Shown: positions 21,700 to 33,032 of the stretch, piece after piece
Layout of the letters: the number at the start of each line of letters is the position of its first letter
Numbering within the stretch: position 1 is the first letter of the stretch
NCBI GenBank assembly: GCA_036924085.1
Contig: JAVGWX010000001.1
Location: forward strand, 4,444,200 to 4,508,199
Source: Ariolimax columbianus
Lineage: Eukaryota; Mollusca; Gastropoda; Stylommatophora; Arionidae
Direction: 5' to 3'
DNA length: 64,000 bases
Made by a program: the position numbers and the translations under genes
Notes under the pieces: model-generated
What the model was told of the DNA's origin: nothing
Database searches by the model: none
Seen by the model: the letters and a program-made list of their open reading frames with translations, nothing else

Positions 21700-22795
21700 C
21701 CAGAGACTAAACAATTTCGGAAATGCGAAACTAAAGTGGAGAATCTTTGAAGAAATAGCCACAGCAAAGATGCACGACGACCCCCATCAACGCACTAACA
21801 ACACGAAAGCCCATCCCTACTGTACGCAAACCTACCTGGAGGCAGCATATATTTCCAGATGTGGTAGAAAATATACCAGGTATTGGAAACAAAAACTGCC
21901 AGACTGAAAAAGAAAGAAGAGATACTACCCTGAGCTACATAACGAAAAACTACTCAAGCCTGAACTGGACCCATGCATACACCGACGGTTCTGTAACAAA
22001 CACTACACAGAACGGAGGGGCAGGAGCATTCCTGAACCTACCAAATGGCAGAAAAACAACACTGTCATTCGCTACTGGAAAATACACAAGTAATTTCAGA
22101 GAGGAGGCAGAGGCAGTGAGGGCGACAGTGGAAGAAATGGTGAGAGGTAAAAGGAATGAAAGCCACATAGTCCTGCTTACAGATGCCTTGGCCGTAGTCA
22201 CAGCACTAAAAAGCCAGAAAAATACTGAACTTAATGATTTAAGAGCAGTACTCTGTCAACTATGCCAGCAGTCCCCACCAAAAAGGGTAGTGGTACAGTG
22301 GGTTCCATCCCACTGCAACATCCAAGGCAACGAGGAGGCAGACAGACTGACAAAAGAAGGTGCAAGACTACCACAACCAGATACTAGTATGACATACGAA
22401 GAGTCAAAACGGCTTATTAGAGCTAGATACATGACCAAATGGGAAACCGAACATACTGGATACACAAAAAACGATGCCTATTACCAGTTAAACAGAAGAG
22501 AGCAGGTCGTGGTCTTCAGACGTCGCACAGGCCACAATAGACTGAGGTACCACCTATTCAACAAATTGAAGATAGGTGGCACTGACGAATGCCCGTGTGG
22601 TAATGGGAAAATGACCGCTGAGCATTTGCTGCAAAACTGCCAGACATACGAGGATCAGAGAGAGCAGATGTGGCCATCACCAGTAGCAACACTAGACAAG
22701 CTCTATGGCAGTGTCGACAGCCTCAGGATGATCGCTGCTTTTAAAAAAAAAATAAAGGTTGATGTCTGACTGCGTACGATGAAGAAGAAGAAGAA
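21700..22795 (+). mobile_element. RNase H-bearing LINE, copy 1, 5' truncated, (GAA)n tail
   Basis: The block contains the end of ORF2 and a terminal GCGTACGATGAAGAAGAAG tail (about 22773-22795). The direct repeat GTACCA at 21694-21699 and 22796-22801 flanks it, a possible short target-site duplication. The same 3' end occurs in the minus-strand copy at 27.7-30.1 kb and the plus-strand copy at 33.8-39.6 kb. RT followed by RNase H in ORF2 is typical of the I group of non-LTR retrotransposons; the group label is inference. An extra base near 21783 breaks the frame just upstream of the 302-codon open frame. Confidence 0.85.
21861..22769 (+). CDS. ORF2 C-terminus: RNase H domain plus CxC...H...C motif
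   Basis: This 302-codon open frame is a truncated end of a LINE polyprotein; the true start lies far upstream and is missing, so the ATG is only the first in frame. RNase H catalytic positions appear complete: D42 (YTDGS), E84 (REEAEA), D108 (LLTDA), H151 (VPSHC) and D161 (EEADRL). In such LINEs this domain degrades RNA in RNA-DNA hybrids during reverse transcription. A downstream C244-x-C246-x8-H255-x4-C260 motif (CPCG...AEHLLQNC) is probably metal-binding. Without an RT or promoter this copy is not expected to be autonomous. It is the best preserved coding segment in the window and useful as a family reference. Confidence 0.85.
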   Translation: MVENIPGIGNKNCQTEKERRDTTLSYITKNYSSLNWTHAYTDGSVTNTTQNGGAGAFLNLPNGRKTTLSFATGKYTSNFREEAEAVRATVEEMVRGKRNESHIVLLTDALAVVTALKSQKNTELNDLRAVLCQLCQQSPPKRVVVQWVPSHCNIQGNEEADRLTKEGARLPQPDTSMTYEESKRLIRARYMTKWETEHTGYTKNDAYYQLNRREQVVVFRRRTGHNRLRYHLFNKLKIGGTDECPCGNGKMTAEHLLQNCQTYEDQREQMWPSPVATLDKLYGSVDSLRMIAAFKKKIKVDV

Positions 22796-22801
22796 GTACC
22801 A

Positions 22802-23120
22802 TCTTACTCTTAGTAATGAGAATATCGACAACAGTATTATATTAAATTGAGATTTTATATTTTCTAAAATTTTCATCAAATTGTAATTTGAATGTTAATC
22901 CGCAACCCGCTTGTCAAAGTACAATATTATTATGGACACTTGACCTCAATTTTTCAGCCGTTGGCTCCTTGTTGCCAATGACAACTGGGCTGTTCATCTA
23001 TAGTTTAGACCATGCTGATTTTATTTACGTGCAGTTTCTAACATAATAATATGTTTCTTCATCTCATATACTGTTTACTTATCAAGTTCTTTTACTGTAC
23101 ACTGTCACTTCGTTGCGAAA
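22802..23120. other. Unassigned spacer
   Basis: AT-rich sequence between the LINE tail and the next array. Nothing else is supported. Confidence 0.4.
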
Positions 23121-23462
23121 CTTGTATCCCACAGTAGAAACAGTGGTCCAGTCCAACATTTAACTTGTATTACACAGTAGAAACATTGGTACAGTCGAAC
23201 ATTTAACTTGTATTACACAGTAGAAACATTGGTGCAGTCGAACATTTAACTTGTATTACACAGTAGAAACACTGGTACAGTCGAACATTTAATTTGTATT
23301 ACACAGTAGAAACATTGGCACAGTCGAATATTTAACTTGTATTACACAGTAGAACATTGGTACAGTCGAATATTTAACTTGTATCACAGAGTAGAAACAT
23401 TGGTACAGTCGAAAATTTAACTTGTATTACACAGTAGAAACATTGGTACAGTCGAATATTTC
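23121..23462. repeat. Minisatellite, 43-bp unit, about 8 copies
   Basis: CTTGTATTACACAGTAGAAA recurs at 23164, 23207 and onward every 43 bp, each followed by a CAGTCGAA.ATTTAA segment. Confidence 0.94.
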
Positions 23463-24520
23463 AGTAGGTTTAATCGGGACTTTATTGGTTTATCTACATC
23501 TACCAAAATTTGTATCCTCCAATCCACAAAAACTATTTTTAACATTGTTACATGATATTAAATCTGTAAAAGTCATATCTGTAAACCTATGTAAAATATA
23601 TGTTGTGAATGTATGCACGTATATTTGTCCTGTCAAACGCTGCATTCTTCGTTAACTGAATCGTTTTTATTCAAAACAAAGAAAACAGGTTTCCTGCAAG
23701 CAGATTTCACTTAACACCACTTTGGGTGACACCAACAACAACTGTTACGTAACAATAAGACCAAAATAAAGGTCTGATTCAGACGCAATAGCGTTTATTG
23801 TCAAGGACACGACAGCCACACAATTAAGGCAGCGGGAAAGAAATGCAGACTTGGTAATGATTATCTGGTTACACCGGACTGTTCAATTTGTCTACTGCCG
23901 GCTCGTGATGACATGACATTATGCTAGAAAGTACAACAAGAAAAATAACAAAACTAGAGACTAAAACGATACAATTAGCGGTTTCGCTTGATTTACTCAG
24001 AAATTACTTGGAACAGAATACAAGGAATCTGTATTACTTTCTCATTCATCATGTTACACATCTACACCTCGTGTTTTCGTAAATAGGGGAGCCTAAAGTA
24101 TTTGAATCCACAAGAAGTAACATTTGGAGAATTGGAAAGACTTTATTTAGAGTTCCCGATGATGCATGTTGAGGTCCATTGAGGAATATATTTAGACACA
24201 TAAAAACGGCTAAAGAAAGAGTATTCAACGTGAAATACTCGTATGTTTGTTAACGATTTTTAACTATCTAGTTTAGAGATTAATATGTAGTAACGATGTT
24301 GTGAAATAATTTACTTTGTTATCCCATCTCATTATCATGCAATCTTTAGACAAGATGTCATCTCCGGCTATGTCTCCAATTGTTTTGTAGGAGGAAGTAA
24401 TGAAGGCATTATTAACATAGATACGCCGGAGACCAGTCCAGGCTCATTTCAACTTGGCTTTCTCCTAACACATCCGTCTAATACACTCTTAGTATATCAT
24501 GTCTTCCTGAACATTTTCGC
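23463..24520. other. Unassigned spacer
   Basis: No supported gene, RNA or repeat. Short open frames only. Confidence 0.35.
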
Positions 24521-25240
24521 CAGCTTCAGCCGGTTTATCTTTTTAAAAGTTAACAGCTTTTTTTCTGAGATGGCAAACAGTATTCTCATGGCTATACAGT
24601 TTTTGTCAGGGTTAACAAAGACGTTTTTTATGTCTATCAAACAGCTTTTATAGATATAACAAATATCTTTTTCAGTTTTTTTCATAACAAACAGCGTTTA
24701 TAATATCTAGCAGCCAGTTTTTTTTAGAGCAAACAGCTTTTTCAGAGCTAAAAAACAGGTTTTATGTCTAAAGAACAGCTTTTTCAGAACTAACAAACAA
24801 ATTTGTCAGAGCTTACATATCTTTGTTTAGCAAACAGCTTTTTATATATTTAGTGAACAGCTTTTTCGGAATTAACAATAAACTTGTGTATGTCTAACAA
24901 GCAGCGTTTTCTCTAGCAAACAGCTCTTTAAGGAGTCACAAACTTTGTTTTTATTGCTGATATGCAGCTTTTTTAGAGGTTAGAAACAGCGTTTTGTGTC
25001 TATAACATAGTTTTTCAGAGTTAATATACACATCTTCTGTGTCTAGTAAGCAGTTTGATCAGAGCTTACAAAATTTTTCTTCCTGAGCTAACAAACAGCT
25101 TTTTTTTTAAAAGCTAGCAAACAGTTTTTGGCACGGCTGACGGACAGCTTTAGTAAGGCTGACATACAGTTCTCTTCTAGGAAAGTAAACAGCTTTCCCA
25201 AAGCTAACAAAAAAGCTTTCAAGGAGCTAACAAGTGTGGC
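24521..25240. repeat. Highly degenerate AACAGCTTTTT repeat field
   Basis: The motif (A)AACAGCTTTTT with flanking (T)CAGAGCTAAC recurs irregularly about every 30-60 bp over 700 bp, with many substitutions and length changes. A similar field lies at 39735-40230. It reads as an old, decayed minisatellite shared by two sites 15 kb apart. Confidence 0.6.
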
Positions 25241-26398
25241 AGTGCCAGTGTCATGTATGAAGCACGGCAGATAACTGCTAACTCTGCTACCGAATGTTAA
25301 CGGTAACTAATACATGTGAAGCGGGACAGTAAACAAGCAAGTCTGGTAGACATTAGCTTGTGGGCTCCAGACAGAGGCTAGATAGATCGGCTAATTTGAG
25401 CGTAGCTGTCTTGGATTTTCATTGTCTGACAAATGGGTCATGGGAACGTTAGATGGTCAGAATTTTACTTCCGCTATTATCAAGAGGTTATTAACATGTT
25501 GAATCTGATAATTGTTTTTAAAACTTGTAGCTAGATTGGCAGCTAAATTGGTAGAGGTTTACAAGCGCTCATGCTGTAGTGTCTATGTGACACATGGAAA
25601 ATGGTAGGGGTGAGTCCTGCCTATGGTTTGAGGACAAGATATTCTAGGAAAAGTTTATAGGAGCTCCAGAGATGATACATTGACGTATTGACAATGGAGA
25701 CACGAGCTGGTCAACGGGTTACGGACATACGTACCACGTGATCTACGCTTGAGAAGAGGCGTGGGAGACCGATAAAGGCTGAAGCACAAGTAACTCCAGA
25801 TAGAGCTGCCCGGGGGGGAGGGGGGGGGGGGTCTGGCTGTGAATGTCATATACATTGCATTGTAATGCCTGCTGATAAAGACCACAGTTTTGTGGCAGTT
25901 CCAGTTCACTGTGAAGCATAGGCGTTTAGAGCAGGGGATAGGGGTTGGCGACTGTGTTCGGTAAATATAAAAAGTTGCTTGAATAGTAGTTAACAGGGCA
26001 CATGTCAAACCCCAGTCACCGCATAGACCAAAGTGAGAGACAGATATTCACGAAAGGAGCAGAGCTTGGCTAATTTAGAGGTGAGGCCAGATTGACCATT
26101 CTGGTCTCAGAGACAAGTGAATAGGGGTTAGATTGACGATAGGACCGCAAGCAACAGGCTAACACCTTTAAAGTGTCAATGACCTTTAGATATTGCAACC
26201 AATGAGATTCTAGATAGGGTTAGACACAATTAATAGTAAGGGCTAACCAGCCAACTGAGAAAGACAACTCAACGGTCATGAATCACATGCGAGTGAGAAG
26301 ATTAGTTTCGGTACGAATTGAGTTGTTTTCCAAGGACCATATTACATTTGGTGACTGTTGCAAGATTGGTGGCTTTTCTGCGATCAAAGTGGCTCGAT
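25241..26398. other. Unassigned sequence with a poly-G tract
   Basis: A G-run interrupted once by A lies at about 25812-25832. The remainder shows no supported coding region. The 117-residue minus-strand open frame across the G tract lacks a recognisable domain. Confidence 0.35.
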
Positions 26399-26510
26399 TA
26401 AGGATTCAGTGGATTCTAGGGGCTACCAGTGGCTCGATAAGGATTCAGCTAATCCTAGGGACTGCGTGCCAGTGCTTGATTAAGGATTCTGTAAATCCTA
26501 GGGGCTGTGA
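26399..26510. repeat. Short tandem repeat, 39-43-bp unit, about 3 copies
   Basis: AAGGATTC starts at 26400, 26439 and 26482, each followed by a (G/A)ATCCTAGGG(G/A)CT segment. Confidence 0.8.
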
Positions 26511-27730
26511 TCCCAAAGGTGCATGAGTTCGGAAAGAAAGGTGCAACACACGAGCATTTAGAGATCGACATTTTTCGATACATGTGTAGCGCGGGCACCA
26601 AAGGGGCGTGTCTCAAACACTTGAGAACTGCTAACAGTTGTAAGTGAAACGAAGCTCATTTGTTAAACCATGCGTGTACGCTTGACAGCCTAAGGCAGTC
26701 AACCCTGACAGAGAACAGTAGATCATTACCAACGTACACGATCAGGAGGACGGCAGGAGACGACTTAGATAGAACCACTGATTTGTAATATTGTAACAGT
26801 TTCAGCTGAAGCATGAGCGTTTAGGGCAGGGGTGATGTGGTCAGCTACTCTGAAAACAAAAAGGTACCTGAATGTGTGCTAAGGTCACTCTCCGTCTCGA
26901 CACTACGCCAAGGTCACTCACCGTCTCGATACTAAGCCAACATAGGAAAACTGGGGGTTGGGGGAAAGAATGTGTCTAGTACAGGTAGGGGCTGGGAGCT
27001 GGTCACTCTGGCGTTCCGATTTGGGTAATGTGGGGCTAGTGACAGACAGAGGCCTGCAGAGCTTGCTGCGACATTTTTAGGGACAGGAATTCAGAGTGAT
27101 TTGTTCCAATAACAACTAAATGGAGATACTTCTAAACTAGAGGATGGCTAGAGCAGACATCTAACAGAGGTCCACTTGACAGCTCTGGTATTGCTTGAGA
27201 CTATAGAATACTAGATAAAGTTTAACTCAAGCAGACTGGCCATGGAGAGAGAGGAGAGAGAGAGAGAGAGAGAGAAAGAGATATATACATTTAGCTAGAA
27301 ATCTGTTTAGCTCGCCGACTTTATAGGAGAGCGATCGAAAGGCTGTTTTACGAGCGTTAGTGAGATAGAATGAAATACAGAGTTGCTGAGCCAGTATAAG
27401 CCTTTGAGTCTTGGCCAGTCGCTCTATAAAGTGTGTGTTGGGTGCCCTGTGTCTAAATGAGAACTGAATGTGTGTTGTACGTGCAGGACACCGATGGAAC
27501 GATGTATGCTCCGGAGTGTGTGTATACGCAGTTCGATTGAGTGTGTGATTACATGTGAGTATACGTTGAATGGATTGAATGTATTATGTCAAGATCACCC
27601 GCCTGAGGGAATTTGAGTGTGAGTGAATGCCCAGAATACGAACGTGAGGACGAGTTTTTGAGGGTGTGTTGAGGATGCAGATAAGGGGAAGAGAGTGTAC
27701 GGCTAGAACTGGGTTAGGGTAGTTCGGAGC
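26511..27730. other. Unassigned sequence with a (GA)n tract
   Basis: A GAGAGA run lies at about 27249-27284. No supported gene is present up to the LINE tail at 27731. Confidence 0.4.
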
Positions 27731-27806
27731 ATTCTTCTTCTTCTTCTTCTTCTTCTTCTTCTTCTTCTTCTTCTTCTTCTTCTTCTTCTTCTTCTTCTTC
27801 TTCTTC
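27731..27806. repeat. (TTC)n microsatellite, the 3' tail of a minus-strand LINE
   Basis: About 25 TTC triplets directly abut the LINE 3' terminus (TTCGTACGCTGTCAAACG on the plus strand). On the LINE strand this is GCGTACGA(AGA)n. It is by far the longest of the three tails of this family in the window. Confidence 0.95.
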
Positions 27807-27814
27807 GTACGCTG

Positions 27815-28736
27815 TCAAACGTCAACCTGTATTTGTTCGAAGAAAGCAGCGGTCATTCTGAGGCTGTCGATACTGCCATAGAGCTTTTCTATTGTTGCCA
27901 CTTGTGATGGCCACATGTGCATTCTCTGGTCCTCGTACATCGGGCGGTTTTGCAGCAGATGTTCAGCGGTCATTTCCCCAATATCACAAGTACATTCGTC
28001 AGTGCTACCTATCTTCAGCTTATTGAATATGTGGTACCTCAGTTTGTTGTGGTCTGTGCGGAGTCTGAAGACCACGACCTGCTCTCTTCTGTTCAACTGG
28101 TAATAGGCATCATTTTTTGTGTAGCCAGTATGTTCTGTTTCCCATTTGGCCATGTATCTGGCCCTGATAAGCCTTTTGGACTCTTCGTTGGTCACACTAG
28201 AATCTGGTTGTGGTAGTCTTGCACCTTCTTTTGCCAATCTGTCTGCCTCCTCGTTGCCTTTAATGTTACAGTGGGATGGAACCCACTGTACCACTAATCT
28301 TTTTGGTGCGGACTGCTGGCATAGTTGACAGAGTACTGCTCATAAATCATTAAGTTTTTCTGGCTTTTTAGTGCTGTGACTACGGCCAGTACATCTGTAA
28401 ACAGGACTATCTGGCTTTCATTTCTTTCGCCTGTTAGCATTGCTTCTACTGCAGCCCTCAGTGCCTCTGCCTCCGCTCTGAAATTGCCCCTCCATTCTGT
28501 GTTGTGTTTGTTACAGAACCGTCGGTTTATGCATGGGTCCAGTCCATGCTTGGGTAGTTTTCCTTTATGTACCTCAGGGTTATGTCTCTTCTTTCTTCTT
28601 CAGTCTGGCTGTTCTTGTTTCCAATACCTGGTATATTTTCTATCACGTCCGGAATGATATGCTGCTTCCAGGTAGGTTTGCGTACAGTAGTGATGGGTTT
28701 TAGTATTGTTACGGTGTTCATAGGGTCTTCGCTCAA
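27815..28736 (-). pseudogene. RNase H region of LINE copy 2, broken
   Basis: The minus strand gives MSEDPMNTVTILKPITTVRK through VIENIPGIGNKNSQTEEERR and MDWTHA, then breaks around the YTDGS position. It resumes from VQWVPSHCNIKGNEEADRLA through ECTCDIGEMTAEHLLQNRPM. The CxC..H..C motif is altered: the last Cys is Arg (LLQNR). The central part with E and D catalytic positions lies in other frames between 28294 and 28527. Confidence 0.82.
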
Positions 28737-28795
28737 CTTTGCTTTGGCTATTTCTACAAAGTTTCTCCGCTTTAGCTTCCCATTTCCAAATCTAT

Positions 28796-30105
28796 TTAGT
28801 CTCTGTGCATTGGATGGTCTGTCAGTTTCTCTTCTTGCTGCTGACCTCTGCAGTCTCTTCTGTCGGTCATGGATTGCAGATTTGTAATCTTTTCAAGTTC
28901 TACAATTGGCGTTGACTTCATGCCTTCTTTTATAACTCTCATGGCTTGGTTTTGGAGTTTGCTAATTTTATCGAAGTTCGCCTTTGCTACTGTTGTCCAT
29001 GCCGCAATGCTATACTCGAGAACTGGTCTCACTCTTCCAGTGTACAGTTTCTTGAGTATTCTTTCGTCTGCTCCCCAGCTTGTGCCAGCAAGTTTCCTCA
29101 TGATTGCCATTCTTTGTCTGGCTCTCATTCGGTTTCTCTCGATCTGACTTTTCCATGTCATGCGCCGATCAAATGTGACTCCCGAGTAGTTTAGGTTGTC
29201 GTTTGGCCACAGGTATTTGCCGTTAAGACTTATTTTGGTGTTCTGTGGTTTATTTGAAAGCGAGAATATCGTACATGTTTTTTCCTCCTTTATTTTGACC
29301 AGCCATGAGTTCGCCCACTCCTCCAACGAATATAGGGCCTGCTTGCTTGCTAGGGTGAGATTTTTTTTTCAGAGGTCCACAGACAGATCGTCTGCAAACA
29401 TGGAGCTGTGGACTCTTCTTGATATATTCTCTGTGATGTTGTTTATATACACCAGGAAAACTCTGGGTGACAGTACCCCCTCCTTCCCTCCCGAGGTACT
29501 CCTTGCTCCAGTGTCACCATTTTGCTCATCTGCCCTTGTACTTGAACTCTGGCTGTTCTGTTTTCGAGGTAGTGGCTGATCAATCTGTACTTTTTCCCAC
29601 ATACTTCACTTCTTCGTAGCTTAAGTCCCTCTTTCCACACCTTGTCAAATGCGTTCTCTAGATCTACCCAAACCGATACTGCATGCTTTTTTTCTTGGTA
29701 AGCATCCAACTATTTCCTGTGCTATGAGAGTGATCTGGTCCTCAGTGGATCTGTGTTGTCTAAATCCTGATTGCTGTGGAATTAGTATTTGTTTTTCTTC
29801 CAGGTGCCACATCAGTCTGGTGTTTATTATACGCTCCATCAGTTTGCCTACACAGCTCAGTAGACTGATGTCCTGTATCCATTTGGATCTGTTCTATCTT
29901 TTTCTTTCTTTGGTACTGGTATAAGTACAGCATCTGTCCATGCCTGCGGTACAATTCCCCTTTTCCAGCTTTGGTTCAGGACTGATAGTAACTTCCTCTT
30001 TGCTGTTTTGCCCAACCCCATCAGCATTTCGTGTGTTACCCCATCTTTTCCGGGCGATTTCTTTTTCTTTAAAGTTCTCATGACCTCATCCATTTCATTC
30101 ATTGA
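28796..30105 (-). pseudogene. Reverse transcriptase domain of LINE copy 2, frameshifted
   Basis: In order on the minus strand: KKKKSPGKDGVTHEML and AVLIPVPKKEKDRTDPNGYR (fingers), QQSGFRQHRSTEDQITLIAQ, and WVDLENAFDKVWKEGL (motif A). Then come EQGVPREGGVLSP (motif B), SMFADDLSVDL (catalytic FADD retained) and a long open segment from MEEWANSWLVKIKEEKT to RDCRGQQQEEK. Several frameshifts separate the pieces (near 29850, 29640 and 29520, and near 29350 where FADDLSVDL runs into a T-rich tract). The enzyme would copy LINE RNA at a nicked target; this copy cannot encode it intact. Confidence 0.88.
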
Positions 30106-30112
30106 GAGCATT

Positions 30113-30823
30113 ATTCAATAGCTTATGCAGATAACCTCCGCACATCTATTTAGTTAAGATGTATTTCTTGTGTTGTTTGTTATCTCATTGCATTCACTTT
30201 AACAGTTCTTGTATGAATATCATGTAATAAATCTGCCACCTGCTGTATGCTATGCTATTTGCTGTATGTTGTCGCGAATTATGTGGATACATGTGGTAAC
30301 ATTCTAGATAGAAAAAAACCCGTTAAAACTTGAACTCTGCTGCAATACTACTAAATTAGACTAAGTTTAGGATTATGTTATTTCAAATGAGACCTACGAA
30401 CTTAGGTTTTAAGTAGTTTACAGAAGTAACATCAAAAGCACTTGCTTGTATCTTCTGTGTTAGTTTTGTATACCATATTATTTAGTTTATAAGTTCTTTT
30501 TGTTTGTTGAAATTATGTAACAGTTAATGCAAATAAATTATATTATTTTGCCTTAATGGTTAACGATAGTTTGAGTGTTTTCTGTGATTGTAGTGTAACG
30601 TCTTATAGTCTATGTTGTGAGTTAGTAAACGCTTCAGATAACTATGCAGCTAAAGCTGACCCTGTTACATATAAATATTGGTCCGCATGACCAGGACATG
30701 AAGTAAGCTACTCACCTATAGACTGACCCCACCGAAAGAGAGAGTTCGTCTAACTAGATTTCAAAGACATGCTCTCGCCTACTGACAATGACATCAAGTT
30801 AAATGTCCCAAACACACAAAAAT
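30113..30823. other. Unassigned AT-rich spacer
   Basis: No supported feature in this stretch. Confidence 0.4.
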
Positions 30824-30856
30824 AAACAGAGAGAGAGAGAGAGAGAGAGAGGGAGG

Positions 30857-30888
<32 letters not shown>

Positions 30889-30890
30889 AC
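30824..30890. repeat. (GA)n microsatellite
   Basis: A nearly pure GAGAGA tract with two GGGA interruptions. Confidence 0.95.
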
Positions 30891-31009
30891 GGGCAGGAAC
30901 GTCGCCTGAAAATGACAGTAAGGGTGACCCGATAGAACGAGAGGTATTTAGTGGAAAATCGACTGTGGACTTCTAAGGGAAGGTTTCTCGCCTACTGAAA
31001 ATGACAGTA

Positions 31010-31133
31010 AGGTGTAACAGACACTAGGTATCATATCCCGAGGTGTAACAGACACTAGGTATCATATGCCGAGGTGTAACAGACACTAGGTATCATATCC
31101 CGAGGTGTAACAGACACTAGGTATCATATCCCG
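31010..31133. repeat. Tandem repeat, 31-bp unit, 4 copies
   Basis: AGGTGTAACAGACACTAGGT starts at 31010, 31041, 31072 and 31103, almost identical copies, so young. Confidence 0.95.
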
Positions 31134-31751
31134 AGAACGAATCGGTAAGGTGAACGGCGGGTGTAGCCTAAAACCCCAGAGAGCGCGTTCCTAAAACACG
31201 AGTGACATGTCATATTTCTTGTATTCCACAGTAGAGACTAGCCGAACAGAAGCTGCCAGTCTGTCAGAGGCCATTCACACCACCAGAGACGAGGACATTG
31301 AGGCCGAAGATGTTAACTAGTATGTTGTTGCTATTGTTAGGAAGAAAAGGAACAATACAAAATTTCAAGACGATCAGGGTTTAAATCCGGAGAGATCATG
31401 AAGTTAATTACTGAAAGTCTTCGATAAGAGGTTTCAGCTGTAGAGAGATTAGACGAGATAAGTGATGCAAGTGGTTAGAATATGCAATAAATGATTAACC
31501 ATGTTTTTGTTATGAAAAATAGAATTTCGATGTTTCCTTTGCTTGGCAGAGAAAATAATGAATGTAAGGGGCATAAGTTGGCTATACGGAACTATCATTA
31601 TAAATTAGTCAACTGACCAGATAGGATCTGTTACATAACGTTAAATGATCTCAGTGACCAATAATTTCTAGATAAGGAAACAAAGTTGGTTACACAAAAA
31701 CATTCTTTGTTTGTCGGACAAGAAGTTTTTTCAGACCTAAGAAACTGCGAC
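31134..31751. other. Unassigned spacer
   Basis: No supported gene or RNA. No repeat structure is seen until the array that follows. Confidence 0.35.
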
Positions 31752-32700
31752 AGTGTCAGAGGTCCCAATGTGAGGACTTCGTTAGTGATCTGGACAAGCT
31801 CACGTAGATGATTCCAGTGTCAGGACCTACCAAGTGATCTGGACAAGCTCACGTGGATGATCCCAGTGTCAGGACCTCCCCCGTGATCTGGACAAGCTCA
31901 CAGAGATGAATAGTGTCAGGACCTCCTCAGTGATCTGGACAAGCTCACAGAGATGATTCCAGTGTGAGGACCTCCCCAGTGATCTGGACAAGCTCACGTG
32001 GATGATCCCAGTGTCAGGACCTCCCCCGTGATCTGGACAAGCTCACAGAGATGAATAGTGTCAGGACCTCCTCAGTGATCTGGACAAGCTCACAGAGATT
32101 ATCCCAGTGTGAGGACCTCCCCAGTGATCTGAACAAGCTCACAGAGATGATCCCAGTGTGAGGACCTCCGCAGTGATCTAGATCTGGACAAGCTCAAAGA
32201 GATGATCCCAGTGTGAGGACCTCCCCAGTTATCTGGACAAGCTCACGTGGATGATCCCAGTGTGAGAACCTCCTCAGTGATCTGAATCTGGACAAGCTCA
32301 CGTGGATGATCCCAGTGTGAGGACCTCCCCAGTGATCTTGACAAGCTGACTTGGATGATCCCAGTGTGAGGACCTCCCCAGTAATCTGGACAAGATCACA
32401 GAGATTATCCCAGTGTCAGGACGTCCCCAGTGATCTGGACAAGCTCACGTGGAGGATCACAGTGTGAGGCCATTCCCAGTGATCTGGACAAGCTCACATA
32501 GAAGTTCCCAGTGTGAGGACCTCCCCAGTGATCTGGACAAGCTAACGTGGATGATCCAAGTGTGAGGACCTCCCCAGTGATCTGGACAAGCTCACAGAGA
32601 TGATCCCAGTGTGAGGACCTCCCCAATGATCTGGACAAGCTGACGTGGATGATCCCAGTGTGAGGACCTCCCCAATGATCTGGACAAGCTCACAGGGGAT
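31752..32700. repeat. Minisatellite, about 49-bp unit, about 19-20 copies
   Basis: GTGATCTGGACAAGCTCAC recurs about every 49 bp (46-55 with indels), alternating with AGTGTGAGGACCTCCCCA. Internal marker variants (ACCTCCCCCGTG, GATGAATAGTG) recur together near 31870-31920 and 32020-32070, indicating a roughly 150-bp secondary duplication of three units. Confidence 0.93.
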
Positions 32701-32857
32701 CAGTGCTGTAGTTGCGGGTTGTTTGAATAAATGCTGGTCAGCGCACTTTTAGAGGAAAGGCTGAATCCAAAAATGGAGCTCTTGCGTATTATTGGCCAGG
32801 CCACAAAATCTGTCGTTTCAACAACCTATCATAACAAGGGTGTTGTTCTTGACCTGA

Positions 32858-33032
32858 AACCTACAGTAAATGAACCACTGTCGACAACACGAGAACCCCT
32901 GACACCTTCAGTACAAGAACCACTGTAGACAGCACGAGAACCCCTGACACATTCAGTACATGAACCCCTGTCGACGACACGAGAACCCCTGACACATACA
33001 GTACAAAAATCACTGTCGACGACACGAGAACC
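32858..33032. repeat. Tandem repeat, 45-bp unit, about 4 copies
   Basis: ACACGAGAACCCCTGACAC recurs every 45 bp with CAGTACA..AACC.CTGT segments. The minus-strand open frame here is a periodicity effect (45 is a multiple of three). Confidence 0.92.

Larger units (their letters stand above)
27734..30105 (-). mobile_element. RNase H-bearing LINE, copy 2, 5' truncated
   Basis: Minus-strand copy containing most of RT through RNase H and the (GAA)n tail. Its 5' end stops at the beginning of the RT domain (MNEMDEVMRTLKKKKSPGKD), a usual product of incomplete reverse transcription. The heptamer GAGCATT at 27727-27733 and 30106-30112 flanks the element, a candidate target-site duplication. This copy provides an unoccupied version of the site where copy 3 carries the rRNA-derived insertion: here the sequence reads continuously through CGAATGAGAGCCAGACAAAG. 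Confidence 0.88.

Noticed and set aside
500..23462. CRISPR-like arrays of regularly spaced repeats
   Set aside because: Units are contiguous minisatellites without unique spacers, the context is eukaryotic, and there are no cas-like genes.
27708..27722. Telomere-like GGTTAGGGTAG
   Set aside because: Fewer than two full TTAGGG units, with no array around them.
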